Under the pieces are notes generated by a model, which saw only the letters and a list, made by a program, of their open reading frames with translations, was not told the origin of the DNA and searched no databases. Below are positions 15,077 through 25,060 of a DNA stretch of 64,000 nt, piece after piece. The translations under genes and the position numbers were made by a program. Numbering within the stretch: position 1 is the stretch's first letter; each line of letters opens with the position of its first letter. This DNA is from Agromyces soli. Its GTDB lineage: Bacteria > Actinomycetota > Actinomycetes > Actinomycetales > Microbacteriaceae. The stretch spans positions 372,001-436,000 of the forward strand of contig NZ_CP094533.1 in NCBI RefSeq assembly GCF_022811605.1. Reading direction: 5' to 3'.

Positions 15077-16684
15077 TCAGGCGGACGGCAGCCCCACCAC
15101 CGGCTCGCCGAGCAGCGGCGTCGACACCGCGTAGATGCCGTGGTTCGCGAACAGCCAGATGAGGTTGCGGTCCCACTCGACGAAGACGCCGTGCACGGGC
15201 GCCGCGAGGTCGTCGTCGTCCTTCAACCCCATCGGCGGCACGAAGTAGGCGCCGACCTTCGGGTCCTCCGGGTCGCGCACGTCGAAGATCTGCAGACCCG
15301 CGGCGTAGAAGGCGTAGGGGATGACGCCGCCGTGCGGGGTGCCCGTGTTCGTGAAGTAGCCCGAGCGCTTCGGCCCGAAGGAGCCGCGTCGCTGCGCCCA
15401 GTCGGTGAACTTCGCCTCGGCGGGCGGCACCGGGCGGGGCAGCGTGCGCACGAGCCGGGGGTTCGTCGGGTCGCTGACGTCGATCTGGTAGATCTCCTTG
15501 GCCGGCTCGTAGCAGTCGGTGTTCATCGGGTAGCCCGAGACGTAGACGTAGCCGGTCTCCTCGACCTGGGTGGTGTCGACGTTGTCGCCCTCGGTGCCCG
15601 CGACGCTCGACGGGAGCTCGCACCAGCCGACGTGGTGGATGTTCGCCGGGTCGGAGACGTCGAGCACGAAGAAGCCCTGGCCGCCCTGCGCGGCGTAGCC
15701 GTACTTCCAACCCGACTCGACCGAGCGGGGCAGGAAGACGCCCATCCGCGAGCCGAACCACGAGGTCTTGTTGTTCCAGCGCTCGTTATTCGCGAGGTAC
15801 TCGGAGTCGTCCTCCTCGCCGGCGCGCGTGCCCGGCACCCACCAGGTGGAGAGCAGCTCGGGCTTCGTCGGGTCGCTCACGTCGTAGGCGGCGTGGCCGG
15901 CGGCCCAGAGCGTCGTCTTGTAGGGCTGGTTGGTGAAGGTGTTGTCGGGGGCGGTGGCGACGAACAGGTACTTCTCGCCGTAGTACACCGGCAGGTCGAG
16001 GACGCCGTTGCCCTCCTGGATCTCGTCGGGGCCGTGGTTCGGGTCGGTCGAGGTCTCGTTGATCAAGGTCCAGTCGCGCGGGCTCGGCCCGTGCATCTCG
16101 AAGGTGCGGAAGCCGCGCAGGCCCTCCCACTCCTTCAGCTGGCCCTCGACGGTGTCGTCGATCCACTTGTTGGCGACGCGGCCCTTGAGGAAGTAGCGCG
16201 GCGTCTCGCTCGCCTGGATCGCCAGGAACGTGCCGAGCCGCTCGTTCCACTGCACGGTGGTCGCGCCGAACTGCGGGCGGGGGTCGCCCCAGCCCCACTG
16301 CTCCTCGTCGACGATCTTCAGGTCGCGCGGGTCGGTGATGTCGTAGAGCTTCCAGTGGTTGCCGCCACCGTAGTGCAGCATGTAGCGGACGCCGTCCCAG
16401 TCGTAGATGCACTGCCAGGAGTGGCTCGTGTTCACGACGATCGGGTAGAACGCCTCCGCGGTCGCGTTGAGCGCGTAGGTCTCCGGGTCGCGGTAGTCGA
16501 GCTGGCCGGGCCAGTCGACGAAGACGTCGCGCGGCACCGAGGGCGTGTGCGCCGGCGGCAGGAAGCTGCCGTCGGGCTGCATGCCCCAGCTGGCGGGGTC
16601 GGGATCTGCCGGTTCGCCCGGGACGCGCTGGAAATCCTCCGGGCGGTACTTCTTCGCGTCGGGAACGTAGGGAGAGCCGGCCAT
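15077..16684 (-). CDS. LVIVD-repeat/beta-propeller-like protein of unknown function
   Basis: This 535-residue protein has repeated blades with the LVIVD-like signature: LYDITDPRDLKIV, AYDVSDPTKPELL, VLDVSDPANIHHVG, QIDVSDPTNPRLVRT and IFDVRDPEDPKVG. These indicate a beta-propeller. No signal peptide is visible, so it is probably cytoplasmic, unlike many LVIVD proteins. It is the first gene of the minus-strand operon that continues with the SnoaL-like protein, DUF427 protein and ABC transporter. Histidine-rich turns such as FEMHGPSPRDW and NTGTPHGGVIPYAF could bind a metal. I do not recognise a characterised relative. Confidence is good for fold, nil for reaction. Confidence 0.75.
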   Translation of the reverse strand: MAGSPYVPDAKKYRPEDFQRVPGEPADPDPASWGMQPDGSFLPPAHTPSVPRDVFVDWPGQLDYRDPETYALNATAEAFYPIVVNTSHSWQCIYDWDGVRYMLHYGGGNHWKLYDITDPRDLKIVDEEQWGWGDPRPQFGATTVQWNERLGTFLAIQASETPRYFLKGRVANKWIDDTVEGQLKEWEGLRGFRTFEMHGPSPRDWTLINETSTDPNHGPDEIQEGNGVLDLPVYYGEKYLFVATAPDNTFTNQPYKTTLWAAGHAAYDVSDPTKPELLSTWWVPGTRAGEEDDSEYLANNERWNNKTSWFGSRMGVFLPRSVESGWKYGYAAQGGQGFFVLDVSDPANIHHVGWCELPSSVAGTEGDNVDTTQVEETGYVYVSGYPMNTDCYEPAKEIYQIDVSDPTNPRLVRTLPRPVPPAEAKFTDWAQRRGSFGPKRSGYFTNTGTPHGGVIPYAFYAAGLQIFDVRDPEDPKVGAYFVPPMGLKDDDDLAAPVHGVFVEWDRNLIWLFANHGIYAVSTPLLGEPVVGLPSA

Positions 16685-16804
16685 GTCGCCTCCAGAATCG
16701 GCTGGGAACGTCGGCGCCTCGATGCGCCGTCCCTTTCAGCGTCGCCAGCCCGAGCGATGCTGTCCAATATCCTTTCGGCTTCGAGCCATGACCAAGCGGG
16801 CATA

Positions 16805-17773
16805 TCAGCCGTGCGGCCTGACCTCGCTCCGCGCGAACTCCTCCTCGAGCTCGGCGAGCTTCGCGCCCTCCTCGCGGAGGTGCGCGAGCAGCGCGGCCGC
16901 GGCCGGCGACGGCGCCCGGTCCTTCGGCAGGGTGACACCGACCGAGCGTCGGATCGAGCTCAGCGCCGTCGGCAGGATGCGCAGCTCCCGGTCGTCGACC
17001 GCGATGAACATCGGCAGCGCGGCGATGACGTCGGTCGAGACGAGGAGGTTCCGCAGGGTCAGCATCGAGGTGCACTCCACACGGTCGGCCGGCAGCGGCA
17101 GGCCCTCCTGGAAGAACACCGCCTCGAGCTCGGCCCGGAGCGCGGTCTGCGCGACGGGGAAGATCCACGGGTAGGCGAGCAGTTCGGCGAGCGCGGTGCC
17201 GCGGCCGCCGCCGTGCACGGGATGGCCCGCCCGCGCCACGAGCCGGATCGGCTCCTGGTGCAGCCGCTCCTGCTCCAGCCGCACGGGCACCGTCGGCGAG
17301 AGCCGGCCCACGGTGAGGTCGAGGTCGCCCGCGAGCAGCCACTGCTGCAGCGCGTCGGGCGTGCCCTCGCGCACGACGACGGTGAGTTTCGGGTGCTCGG
17401 CCTTGAGGCCGGCGATCGCGCGCGGCAGCAGCAGGTTCGAGCCGGCGAGGTGGGTGCCGACCGTCACCGTGCCGAGCTGGCCGGAGCGCAGCAGCCGCAC
17501 CTCCTCGCCGGCGGCGCGGAGCTCGGCGAGCACCGAGCGGGCCCGTTCGATGAAGGCCTGGCCGTACGGCGTCGGGGTCACGCCGCGCGGCAGCCGCTCG
17601 AAGAGCGGGGCCGCGAGCACCTCCTCGATCTCGCGGAGTCCCCGGGTGACGACGGGCTGGGTGATGTGCAGCGACTCGGCCGCGCGGACGAGCGTGCCCT
17701 CGTCGGCGATGGCGGTGACGAGCACGAGATGCCGGATCTTGAGCCGGCCGTCCAGGAGTCGATCGGTGACCAT
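16805..17773 (-). CDS. LysR-family transcriptional regulator
   Basis: This 322-residue regulator has an N-terminal winged helix-turn-helix (residues about 10-70: LKIRHLVLVTAIADEGTLVR, then SLHITQPVVTRGLREIEEVL) and a C-terminal effector-binding domain of the pobR/galactonate-like type. I start at ATG 17773 because the upstream extension to 17830 runs into the divergent promoter and is not HTH-like. It is divergent from the aminomuconate-pathway operon that begins at 17856, an arrangement in which LysR regulators usually control the neighbour; it could also act on the propeller operon 120 bp downstream. The inducer may be an intermediate of 3-hydroxyanthranilate breakdown (inference). Confidence 0.88.
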   Translation of the reverse strand: MVTDRLLDGRLKIRHLVLVTAIADEGTLVRAAESLHITQPVVTRGLREIEEVLAAPLFERLPRGVTPTPYGQAFIERARSVLAELRAAGEEVRLLRSGQLGTVTVGTHLAGSNLLLPRAIAGLKAEHPKLTVVVREGTPDALQQWLLAGDLDLTVGRLSPTVPVRLEQERLHQEPIRLVARAGHPVHGGGRGTALAELLAYPWIFPVAQTALRAELEAVFFQEGLPLPADRVECTSMLTLRNLLVSTDVIAALPMFIAVDDRELRILPTALSSIRRSVGVTLPKDRAPSPAAAALLAHLREEGAKLAELEEEFARSEVRPHG

Positions 17774-17843
17774 GCGGGGAACTATAGCCGGACGGGCATG
17801 GCAGTGCAGCAAGAGAGTATTTGTCGGCATCCCTGGTCCTTCC

Positions 17844-17849
17844 TAGCCT
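17844..17849 (+). promoter_or_regulatory. -10 box TAGCCT, probably leaderless start
   Basis: TAGCCT is six bases before the ATG at 17856 and there is no separate ribosome-binding site, so the mRNA probably begins at or next to the start codon. The region between 17774 and 17843 would hold the LysR site; CTATAG at 17782-17787 is a candidate half-site. Confidence 0.5.
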
Positions 17850-17855
17850 GAGGCC

Positions 17856-19367
17856 ATGCCAGCTCAGACGACGTCGCTGCCGACCGCCGCTGCCCCCGAG
17901 GCGGGGCCAGCGCCGCGCACGATCCGCAACTTCATCGGCGGCGCCCCGGTCGACGGCGTGGCGGCCTTCGACAAGTTCGACCCCGTCGACGGCAGTCGCA
18001 TCGCGGTCGTGCACGAGGCCGGCGCCGAGCAGGTCGACCGCGCGGTCGCCGCGGCCCGCGCCGCGCTCGACGGCCCCTGGGGGCGGATGTCGGTCGCCGA
18101 GCGTGCCCGCATCCTCCGCCGCGTCGCCGACGTCATCGACCACCGCGCCGAGGAGCTCATCGCCGCCGAGGTGGGCGACACCGGCAAGCCGGAGGCGCTC
18201 GCCCGCGAGCTCGACGTCGCGCGGGCCGCCGCGAACTTCCGCTCCTTCGCCGACACCGTCTCGGCGGCGGGGCTCGACTCGTACCTCACCGAGCTGCCCG
18301 ACGGCCGCAGCGCCCTGAACTACGCGGTGCGCAAGCCCCTCGGCGTCGTCGCCGTGATCGTGCCGTGGAACCTGCCGCTGCTGCTGCTCACCTGGAAGCT
18401 CGCGCCCGCCCTCGCGACCGGCAACACCGTCGTCGTGAAGCCCTCGGAGGAGACGCCGTCCTCGGCCACGCTCCTCGCCGAGATCCTCGTCGAGGCCGGC
18501 GTCCCCGTGGGCGTCGTGAACGTCGTGCACGGCTTCGGCGCCGGCTCTGCGGGCGAGGCGCTGACGCGGCATCCCGGCATCGACGGCGTGACCTTCACCG
18601 GGGAGTCCTCGACGGGCTCGGCCATCATGCGGGCGGTCGCACCCCGCGTGCGCCCCGTCTCCTTCGAGCTCGGCGGCAAGAACGCGGCCGTCGTCTTCGC
18701 CGACGCCGACCTCGACCACGCGATCGCGGGCCTCGCCCGCTCCACCTACCTGAACACCGGCCAGGTCTGCCTCTGCACCGAGCGCATCTACGTCGAGCGC
18801 TCCGTGTTCGACGACGTGGCCGCGGGCCTCGCCGAGCAGTCCCGCCGGCTGCGGCTCGGCCGCCCCGAGGACCCCGCGACGACGACCGGGCCGCTCATCT
18901 CGCAGGGCCACCGCGAGAAGGTGCGCTCCTACTTCGAGCTCGCGCTCGAAGAGGGCGCGACGTTGCTCGCCGGCGGCGGCATCCCGACGCTCGGCGGGGA
19001 GCTCGACGGCGGCGCGTGGATCGAGCCGACCCTCTGGACCGGCCTCGACAACTCGCACCGCACGGTGCGCGAGGAGATCTTCGGGCCGGCGGCGGCGCTC
19101 ATCCCCTTCGACACCGAGGAGGAGGCGATCGCGCTCGCGAACGACACCGACTACGGCCTCGCCGCCGTCACCTGGACGAGCGACCTCGCCCGCGGCCACC
19201 GGGTGGCGCAGCGCATGCGGGTCGGCATGTCCTGGGTGAACACCTGGTACCTGCGCGACCTGCGCAGCCCCTTCGGCGGCGTCGGCCTCTCCGGCATCGG
19301 CCGCGAGGGCGGCCACCACTCGCTCGAGTTCTACACCGAGCCGACGAACGTGTGCGTGCAGCTGTGA
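17856..19367 (+). CDS. amnC: 2-aminomuconate 6-semialdehyde dehydrogenase
   Basis: This 503-residue aldehyde dehydrogenase would oxidise 2-aminomuconate 6-semialdehyde to 2-aminomuconate with NAD+. It has [20 protein letters not shown], the catalytic glutamate segment [13 protein letters not shown] and the catalytic cysteine in [16 protein letters not shown]. That last sequence is characteristic of the aminomuconate/hydroxymuconate semialdehyde branch. It heads the plus-strand operon, with the next gene starting inside its stop codon (GTGA). A hydroxymuconate enzyme would have the same motifs; the 3-hydroxyanthranilate dioxygenase and ACMS decarboxylase later in the operon decide for the amino substrate. 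Confidence 0.85.
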   Translation: MPAQTTSLPTAAAPEAGPAPRTIRNFIGGAPVDGVAAFDKFDPVDGSRIAVVHEAGAEQVDRAVAAARAALDGPWGRMSVAERARILRRVADVIDHRAEELIAAEVGDTGKPEALARELDVARAAANFRSFADTVSAAGLDSYLTELPDGRSALNYAVRKPLGVVAVIVPWNLPLLLLTWKLAPALATGNTVVVKPSEETPSSATLLAEILVEAGVPVGVVNVVHGFGAGSAGEALTRHPGIDGVTFTGESSTGSAIMRAVAPRVRPVSFELGGKNAAVVFADADLDHAIAGLARSTYLNTGQVCLCTERIYVERSVFDDVAAGLAEQSRRLRLGRPEDPATTTGPLISQGHREKVRSYFELALEEGATLLAGGGIPTLGGELDGGAWIEPTLWTGLDNSHRTVREEIFGPAAALIPFDTEEEAIALANDTDYGLAAVTWTSDLARGHRVAQRMRVGMSWVNTWYLRDLRSPFGGVGLSGIGREGGHHSLEFYTEPTNVCVQL

Positions 19368-20179
19368 GCGCGGGCGACGAGGTGATCCGCGCGGCCGACG
19401 CCCGGCTCAGCGAAGCGGCCGCGACCCGCACGGCGTGCGCGCCCGTGCGCGAGCTCATCGGCGCGGAGGACCAGGATGCGGCGTACGCCGTGCAGTCGCT
19501 CGGCATCGAGCGGCGGATCGCGGAGGGCCGGCGCCTCGTCGGCCGCAAGATCGGCCTGACCTCGCCGGCCGTGCAGGCCCAGTTCGGCGTGCACTCCCCC
19601 GATTACGGCGTGCTGCTCGACGACATGGTCGTCGCCGACCGCGAGCCCATGCCGCTCGACCGCTTCCTGCAGCCGCGGGTCGAGGCCGAGGTCGCCTTCG
19701 TGCTCGGGCGGGACCTCGACTCCCCCACGACGCACGTCGCCGACGTGCTGCGGGCCACCGAGTTCGTGCTGCCCGCGATCGAGGTCGTCGACTCGCGCAT
19801 CGCCGACTGGAGCATCCGCATCGCCGACACCATCGCCGACAACGCCTCGAGCGGGGCCGTCGTGCTCGGCACCGTGCCGCGCAAGCTCGACGGGCTCGAC
19901 CTCGCGGCGATGGGCATGCGGCTCGACACCGACGGCGACCCCGTCTCGACCGGCGCGGGCAGCGCCTGCCTCGGCAGCCCGGTGATCGCCGTGGCCTGGC
20001 TCGCGCGGGCGGTCGCCCGGCACGGCCGGCCGCTGCGCGCGGGAGAGATCGTGCTCTCCGGCGCGCTCGGCCCCATGGTCGCCGCGACGCCGGGCGTCTT
20101 CCACGCCCGCCTCGACGGGCTCGGCGAGGTGCGCGCCGACTTCCTCGCACCGCTCGACGAGACGGAGGCGGCGGCATGA
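19364..20179 (+). CDS. amnF: 2-oxopent-4-enoate hydratase
   Basis: This 271-residue member of the fumarylacetoacetase-like hydratase/decarboxylase family would add water to 2-oxopent-4-enoate to give 4-hydroxy-2-oxovalerate. Landmarks are [20 protein letters not shown], then [15 protein letters not shown] and [10 protein letters not shown] with an IADNASSG segment. The hydratase rather than decarboxylase reading comes from [14 protein letters not shown], the pattern I recall for XylJ/MhpD. It starts at GTG 19364, overlapping the previous stop, and ends in an ATGA overlap with the acetaldehyde dehydrogenase gene. The paralogue at 22211 shares the fold but has decarboxylase-like signatures. Confidence 0.85.
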   Translation: MSAGDEVIRAADARLSEAAATRTACAPVRELIGAEDQDAAYAVQSLGIERRIAEGRRLVGRKIGLTSPAVQAQFGVHSPDYGVLLDDMVVADREPMPLDRFLQPRVEAEVAFVLGRDLDSPTTHVADVLRATEFVLPAIEVVDSRIADWSIRIADTIADNASSGAVVLGTVPRKLDGLDLAAMGMRLDTDGDPVSTGAGSACLGSPVIAVAWLARAVARHGRPLRAGEIVLSGALGPMVAATPGVFHARLDGLGEVRADFLAPLDETEAAA

Positions 20180-21171
20180 GCGCGGACGGCAACGCGAGCG
20201 AGGACGGCCGGGCCGGCGGCTCGGTCGGCATCGCCATCATCGGCTCCGGCAACATCGGCACCGATCTCATGATCAAGGTGAAGCGCCTGTCCTCCGAGCT
20301 GCACGTCGCGGCGATGGCGGGCATCGACCCCGACTCCGACGGCCTCGCCAGGGCGCGCCGCCTCGGCGTCGCGACGACCCACGAGGGCGTCGACGGCCTC
20401 GTGGCGCTGCCCGAGTTCGCCGACGTCGCGCTCGTCTTCGACGCGACCTCCGCCGGGGCGCACCTGCGCAACGACGAGGTGGTCCGCGCGCACGGTCGGC
20501 TGATGGTCGACCTCACCCCCGCCGCGATCGGCCCCTACGTCGTGCCGGTCGTCAATCTCGAGCAGCAGCTCACCGCGACGAACGTGAACCTCGTCACCTG
20601 CGGCGGCCAGGCCACCGTGCCGATGGTCGCCGCCGTCTCGCGGGTCGCCCCCGTCGCCTACGCCGAGATCGTGGCCTCGATCGCCTCGAAGTCGGCGGGG
20701 CCGGGCACCCGGGCCAACATCGACGAGTTCACCCAGACGACGGCCCGCGCGATCGAGCAGATCGGCGGCGCCGAACGGGGCAAGGCCATCATCGTCCTGA
20801 ACCCGGCCGAGCCGCCGCTGATGATGCGGGACACCGTCTACTGCCTCGTCGACGGGGCCGAGGGGCCGCTCGACGAGGACGCCGTGCGCCGCTCCGTCGA
20901 GGAGATGGTCGCCGCGGTGTCCGGCTACGTGGGGGGCTACCGGCCGAAGCAGCGGGTGCAGTTCGACCCGGTCGACGAGGCCTACGTGCCCGCGCTCGAC
21001 CGGCCCTTCCGCGGCACCCGGGTGACGATCCTCCTCGAGGTCGCCGGCGCCGGGCACTACCTGCCCGAGTACGCGGGCAACCTCGACATCATGACCTCGG
21101 CCGCCCTACGCACCGCCGAGCGGCTCGTCGCCGAGCGCCGCAGGGCCGAGCGGACGGAGGTGCCGGCATGA
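20176..21171 (+). CDS. mhpF: Acetaldehyde dehydrogenase (acetylating)
   Basis: This 331-residue enzyme converts acetaldehyde plus CoA plus NAD+ to acetyl-CoA. It has the Rossmann start [20 protein letters not shown] and the catalytic cysteine in [17 protein letters not shown]. Length and motifs fit the MhpF/DmpF family, which forms a channelling complex with the aldolase encoded just after it. Both junctions are 4-bp ATGA overlaps (20176-20179 and 21168-21171), consistent with stoichiometric production of the complex. An N-terminal extension of about 15 polar residues precedes the fold. Confidence 0.93.
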   Translation: MSADGNASEDGRAGGSVGIAIIGSGNIGTDLMIKVKRLSSELHVAAMAGIDPDSDGLARARRLGVATTHEGVDGLVALPEFADVALVFDATSAGAHLRNDEVVRAHGRLMVDLTPAAIGPYVVPVVNLEQQLTATNVNLVTCGGQATVPMVAAVSRVAPVAYAEIVASIASKSAGPGTRANIDEFTQTTARAIEQIGGAERGKAIIVLNPAEPPLMMRDTVYCLVDGAEGPLDEDAVRRSVEEMVAAVSGYVGGYRPKQRVQFDPVDEAYVPALDRPFRGTRVTILLEVAGAGHYLPEYAGNLDIMTSAALRTAERLVAERRRAERTEVPA

Positions 21172-22214
21172 GCACCGACGCGCCCCGGGTCTACGTGCAG
21201 GACGTGACCCTCCGCGACGGCATGCACGCCGTCGCCCACCGCTACTCCGTCGAGGAGGTGCGCACGATCGCCGCGGCGCTCGAGGCGGCCGGCGTCGACG
21301 CCATCGAGGTCGCCCACGGCGACGGCCTCGGCGGCTCGAGCGTCGCCTACGGGCAGGGCGCGCACACCGACTGGGACTGGATCGAGGCGGCCGCCTCGGT
21401 GCTCGATCGGGCGCGCCTGACGACGCTGATCCTGCCGGGCATCGGCACGATCGACGACCTCGCCAGGGCCCGCGACCTCGGCGTGCAGAGCGTGCGCGTC
21501 GCGACGCACTGCACCGAGGCCGACGTCGCCGCCCAGCACATCGGCTGGGCCCGCGAGCACGGCATGGACGTGTCGGGCTTCCTCATGATGAGCCACCTGA
21601 ACGACCCGGCCGGGCTCGCCCGGCAGGCGAAGCTCATGGAGTCGTACGGGGCGCACTGCGTCTACGTCACCGACTCCGGCGGCCGACTGACGATGAACGA
21701 CGTGGCCGAGCGGATCGACGCGTACCGCGAGGTGCTCGAGCCGGGCACGGGCATCGGCATCCACGCGCACGAGAACCTCTCGCTGAGCGTCGCCAACAGC
21801 GTGACCGCGGTCGAGCACGGCGCCACCCGCGTCGACGCCTCCCTGGCGGGCATGGGCGCCGGCGCCGGCAACACCCCGATCGAGGCGTTCGTCGCCGTCG
21901 CGGACCTCCTCGGCTGGCAGCACGGCTGCGAGCTGTTCGCCCTGCAGGACGCCGCCGAGGAGTTCGTGCGCCCGCTGCAGCGCCGGCCCGTCCGCGTCGA
22001 CCGGGAGACGCTCGCCCTCGGCTACGCCGGGGTGTACTCGAGCTTCCTGCTGCACGCCGAGCGCGCGGCGGCGCGGCACGGCCTCGACCCCCGCGACATC
22101 CTCGTCGAGCTCGGCCGTCGGCGCATGGTGGGCGGCCAGGAGGACATGATCGTCGACGTCGCCCTCGACCTCGCCGCCGCGCGCGACGCCGCTGTGGGCG
22201 GAGGCGCGGCATGA
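21168..22214 (+). CDS. mhpE: 4-hydroxy-2-oxovalerate aldolase
   Basis: This 348-residue aldolase splits 4-hydroxy-2-oxovalerate into pyruvate and acetaldehyde. The N-terminal TIM-barrel motif [18 protein letters not shown] carries the catalytic arginine/aspartate/histidine set, and [16 protein letters not shown] carries the metal-binding histidines. The C-terminal helical part is the communication domain that docks to acetaldehyde dehydrogenase. It overlaps both neighbours by 4 bp. Together they complete the conversion of the pathway product to central metabolites. Confidence 0.94.
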   Translation: MSTDAPRVYVQDVTLRDGMHAVAHRYSVEEVRTIAAALEAAGVDAIEVAHGDGLGGSSVAYGQGAHTDWDWIEAAASVLDRARLTTLILPGIGTIDDLARARDLGVQSVRVATHCTEADVAAQHIGWAREHGMDVSGFLMMSHLNDPAGLARQAKLMESYGAHCVYVTDSGGRLTMNDVAERIDAYREVLEPGTGIGIHAHENLSLSVANSVTAVEHGATRVDASLAGMGAGAGNTPIEAFVAVADLLGWQHGCELFALQDAAEEFVRPLQRRPVRVDRETLALGYAGVYSSFLLHAERAAARHGLDPRDILVELGRRRMVGGQEDMIVDVALDLAAARDAAVGGGAA

Positions 22215-22999
22215 CCGCCGCGTCCGCCTTCGCCGCGGCGCTCGACCAGGCCCAGCGCACCGTCTCGCCGATCTCGCAGCTCGCCGGCGACGCGCCCATC
22301 GGCCTCGATCGCGCCTACGCCACCCAGCACGCGCTCATCGCCCGCCGGCTCGGCCGCGGCGAGCGCGCCGTGGGCGTGAAGCTCGGCTTCACGAGCCGCG
22401 CGAAGGCGGTGCAGATGGGCGTCGACGACGTCATCATCGGCACGCTGACGGACGCGATGCGCATCGAGGACGGCAGCGTCTTCGACCCGAGCGGGGCGAT
22501 CCACGCCCGCGTGGAGCCGGAGCTCGCGTTCCTGCTCGGCGCGGAGCTGGATGCCGCGTCCGCGGGCGACCCGATGGCCGCCGTCGCCGGGGTCGCCCCG
22601 GCGCTCGAGCTCATCGACTCGCGCTTCCGCGACTTCCGCTTCAGCCTCGACGACGTCGTCGCCGACAACGCCTCGGCCGCCGGCTTCGTCATCGGCCCAT
22701 GGACCTCGCCCGCCGCGCTCGGCGACGGTCTCGACAACCGGGCCGTGACGCTCGAATTCGACGGGCGGCAGACCGCGATCGGCTCGACGGGCGCGATCCT
22801 CGGCGACCCCAGGCGCGCGCTCACCGCGGCCGCCCGGCTCGCCGCCGCGCACGGCTTCGCACTGCGCGCCGGCACCGTGCTGCTCGCGGGCGCCGCGACC
22901 GCGGCCCTCCCCGTGCCGGCGCACGGCCTCGTCGAGGCATCCGTCACCGGACTCGGCCGGGTCTCGGTGCGCATCGGCACGAAGGAGGAGTCCGCATGA
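22211..22999 (+). CDS. amnE: 4-oxalocrotonate decarboxylase
   Basis: This 262-residue protein of the same family as the hydratase would decarboxylate 4-oxalocrotonate (2-oxohex-3-enedioate) to 2-oxopent-4-enoate. It has [18 protein letters not shown] and [16 protein letters not shown], which match the XylI/DmpH branch (TSRAK...QMGV) rather than XylJ. It overlaps the aldolase stop and the RidA start by 4 bp each. In well-studied systems this decarboxylase forms a complex with the hydratase, here encoded at 19364. The assignment of the two paralogues to the two reactions is by motif and could be swapped. Confidence 0.82.
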   Translation: MTAASAFAAALDQAQRTVSPISQLAGDAPIGLDRAYATQHALIARRLGRGERAVGVKLGFTSRAKAVQMGVDDVIIGTLTDAMRIEDGSVFDPSGAIHARVEPELAFLLGAELDAASAGDPMAAVAGVAPALELIDSRFRDFRFSLDDVVADNASAAGFVIGPWTSPAALGDGLDNRAVTLEFDGRQTAIGSTGAILGDPRRALTAAARLAAAHGFALRAGTVLLAGAATAALPVPAHGLVEASVTGLGRVSVRIGTKEESA

Positions 23000-23457
23000 C
23001 CGACGACGACCGGGGCATCCTGGCCGAGGGGCGCGCGGTGCCGCGCGGCCGCTTCCCGCACGCGCGGGTCGCCGGCGACTACGTGTTCGTCTCGGGCACC
23101 TCGAGCCGCCGCCCCGACAACTCCATCGCGGGCGCCGACGCCGACGAGTTCGGCGCGACGCGCCTCGACATCGCGGTGCAGACCCGCGCGGTGATCGAGA
23201 ATCTCCGTGCGGTGCTCGCGGCAGCCGGCTGCGAGCTCTCCGACCTCGTGCAGGCGACGAGCTACCTCGTCGACATGAACGACTTCGCCGCGTACAACGC
23301 GGTGTGGGCCGAGTACTTCGACGAGCAGGGGCCCGCGCGCACCACCGTCGCGGTGCACGCCCTGCCGCACCCGCACCTGCGCCTCGAGATCCAGGGGATC
23401 GCGTTGCGCCCGACCACCGACCGAAGCACGACCGCCACTCTCGAGGAGGAGAAATGA
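22996..23457 (+). CDS. amnD: 2-aminomuconate deaminase (RidA family)
   Basis: This 153-residue RidA/YjgF-family protein would hydrolyse 2-aminomuconate to 4-oxalocrotonate and ammonia. It has the family core: FPHARVAGDYVFVSGTSSRR, then TRAVIENLRAVLAAAGCEL and the arginine-containing ARTTVAVHALPHPHLRLEIQG. RidA proteins act on many enamines and imines, but those in operons with aminomuconate semialdehyde dehydrogenase are the dedicated deaminases. Start ATG 22996 follows GGAGGAG and overlaps the previous stop. A short basic-acidic C-terminal tail follows the fold. Confidence 0.87.
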   Translation: MTDDDRGILAEGRAVPRGRFPHARVAGDYVFVSGTSSRRPDNSIAGADADEFGATRLDIAVQTRAVIENLRAVLAAAGCELSDLVQATSYLVDMNDFAAYNAVWAEYFDEQGPARTTVAVHALPHPHLRLEIQGIALRPTTDRSTTATLEEEK

Positions 23458-23978
23458 GCACCATCCCACCCGTCATCGATTTCGCCGCATGGATCAAGGA
23501 GCACGAGCACCTGCTCCAGCCGCCGGTGAACAACAAGCAGGCCTGGGAACCGATGGGCGACTTCATCGTCCAGGTCGTCGGCGGCCCGAACCAGCGCACC
23601 GACTTCCACTTCGACCCCTACGAGGAGTGGTTCTACCAGTACCGCGGCAACATGCACGTGAACATCCAGACGGAGGACGGCCCCAAGCGGATCGACATCC
23701 GCGAGGGCGAGATGTGGCTGCTGCCCGGCAACGTCTTCCACTCGCCGCAGCGCCCCGAGCCCGGCTCGATCGGCATCGTCATCGAGCGCATCCGCGAGGA
23801 GGGCACGCTCGAGAAGTTCGCCTGGTTCTGCCCGAACTGCAACACGAAGGTGCACGAGGTGGAGCTGCAGGTGCGCGACATCGTCGAGGACCTGCCGCCC
23901 GTCTTCCGCGAGTTCTACGAGAGCGAGGAGGGGCGCACCTGCCCGCAGTGCGGCACGGTCCACCCCGGCAAGGGCTGA
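23454..23978 (+). CDS. nbaC: 3-hydroxyanthranilate 3,4-dioxygenase
   Basis: This 174-residue cupin dioxygenase opens the ring of 3-hydroxyanthranilate to 2-amino-3-carboxymuconate semialdehyde. The Fe(II) ligands are visible as H52, E58 and H96 (FHFDPYEEWF and NVFHSPQRPE). Two CxxC pairs, C126/C129 and C163/C166, form the rubredoxin-like iron site found in the bacterial enzymes. Overall it matches what I recall of the Cupriavidus enzyme very closely, with a one-residue offset. The start follows GAGGAG and overlaps the RidA stop. This is the committing enzyme that identifies the operon as an anthranilate/tryptophan-type meta pathway. Confidence 0.95.
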   Translation: MSTIPPVIDFAAWIKEHEHLLQPPVNNKQAWEPMGDFIVQVVGGPNQRTDFHFDPYEEWFYQYRGNMHVNIQTEDGPKRIDIREGEMWLLPGNVFHSPQRPEPGSIGIVIERIREEGTLEKFAWFCPNCNTKVHEVELQVRDIVEDLPPVFREFYESEEGRTCPQCGTVHPGKG

Positions 23979-23983
23979 GCCCC

Positions 23984-24976
23984 TTGGGAACCATCGACGT
24001 CCACACGCACTCCGTGCCGAACGCCTGGCCCGACCTGCAGACGCAGGCCGGGCCGGGGGTCTGGCCGTCGCTGCGGGTCGACTCGGAGCGCGAGGCGATG
24101 ATCCTGCTCGGGGACGTCGAGTTCCGTCGCGTGGGCGCCGAGGCCTGGGATGCCGAGACCCGGCTCGCGGACATGGACGCCGACGGCGTCGAATTGCAGG
24201 TGGTGTCGCCGACGCCGGTCTTCTTCTCCTACGACAAGTCCGGCGACCAGGCCGCGAAGGTCGCCCGCATCTTCAACGAGCTGACGCTGGAGATCTGCGA
24301 GCCCGGCGGCGGCCGGCTGATCCCGTTCGCCCAGGTGCCGCTGCAGGACCCGGACGCCGCGTGCGCCGAGGCAGACCGCGCGATGGCCTCGGGCCACGCG
24401 GGCGTCGAGATCGGCAACCACGTCGGCGACCGCGACCTCGACGACGCCGGCACCGTCACGTTCCTGCAGCACTGCGCGGAGCGGGGCATCCCCGTCTTCG
24501 TGCACCCGTGGGACATGCCGAGCTCGCCGCGACTGGAGCGCTGGATGGCGCGCTGGCTCGCCGGCATGCCCGCCGAGACGCACCTGTCGATCATCGCGAT
24601 GATCCTCGGCGGCGTGTTCGACCGGGTGCCGCCGTCGCTCCGGATCGCCTTCGCCCACGGCGGCGGCTCCTTCGCCTTCTGGCTCGGCCGCTTCGAGAAC
24701 GCCTGGCAGCAGCGACCCGACCTCGTCGGCGTGAGCGAGCGGCCGCCGTCGGCCTACCTCGACCGCTTCAGCGTCGACTCCGTCGTGTTCGACCCGATCG
24801 CGCTGCGGCTGCTCGTCGACACGCTCGGCGCCGAGCAGGTCATGGTCGGCAGCGACTACCCGTACCCGCTCGGCGAACGGCCGGTCGGGGCGGTCGTCGA
24901 TCGGGCCGACTTCCTCGACGAGGCGCAGAAGGCGGCCATCCGCCACGGCAACGCCCGGCGCTTCCTCGGCCGCTGA
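23984..24976 (+). CDS. nbaD: 2-amino-3-carboxymuconate 6-semialdehyde decarboxylase (ACMSD)
   Basis: This 330-residue zinc amidohydrolase-fold decarboxylase removes the 3-carboxylate from 2-amino-3-carboxymuconate semialdehyde, preventing its cyclisation to quinolinate. It shows the metal motif DVHTH near the start, PVFVHPWDMP, the FAHGGGSFAFWLGR segment with the catalytic histidine, and GSDYPYPLGE with the metal aspartate. All are ACMSD hallmarks. I start at TTG 23984, five bases after the dioxygenase stop, because the TIM-barrel strand begins three residues later and no ATG or GTG is available. Length is normal for ACMSD. Confidence 0.92.
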   Translation: MGTIDVHTHSVPNAWPDLQTQAGPGVWPSLRVDSEREAMILLGDVEFRRVGAEAWDAETRLADMDADGVELQVVSPTPVFFSYDKSGDQAAKVARIFNELTLEICEPGGGRLIPFAQVPLQDPDAACAEADRAMASGHAGVEIGNHVGDRDLDDAGTVTFLQHCAERGIPVFVHPWDMPSSPRLERWMARWLAGMPAETHLSIIAMILGGVFDRVPPSLRIAFAHGGGSFAFWLGRFENAWQQRPDLVGVSERPPSAYLDRFSVDSVVFDPIALRLLVDTLGAEQVMVGSDYPYPLGERPVGAVVDRADFLDEAQKAAIRHGNARRFLGR

Positions 24977-25060
24977 GCGGCGGCCGCCGGGCCGCGGCCT
25001 CGCCATCCATCCATCCGTCCACCGATCCCGCACGTCCCACCGAGAGCTCCGGAGCAGCGC

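Noticed and set aside
17856..24976. Catechol-type meta-cleavage pathway
   Set aside because: The lower-pathway enzymes are shared with catechol degradation, but no extradiol catechol dioxygenase, ferredoxin or tautomerase is present, while 3-hydroxyanthranilate dioxygenase, ACMSD and a RidA deaminase are.
24977..25060. CCATCCATCCATCCGTCC stretch between ACMSD and kynureninase as a regulatory repeat
   Set aside because: Only three to four imperfect tetranucleotide units and no symmetric site or promoter boxes; more likely simple-sequence drift.
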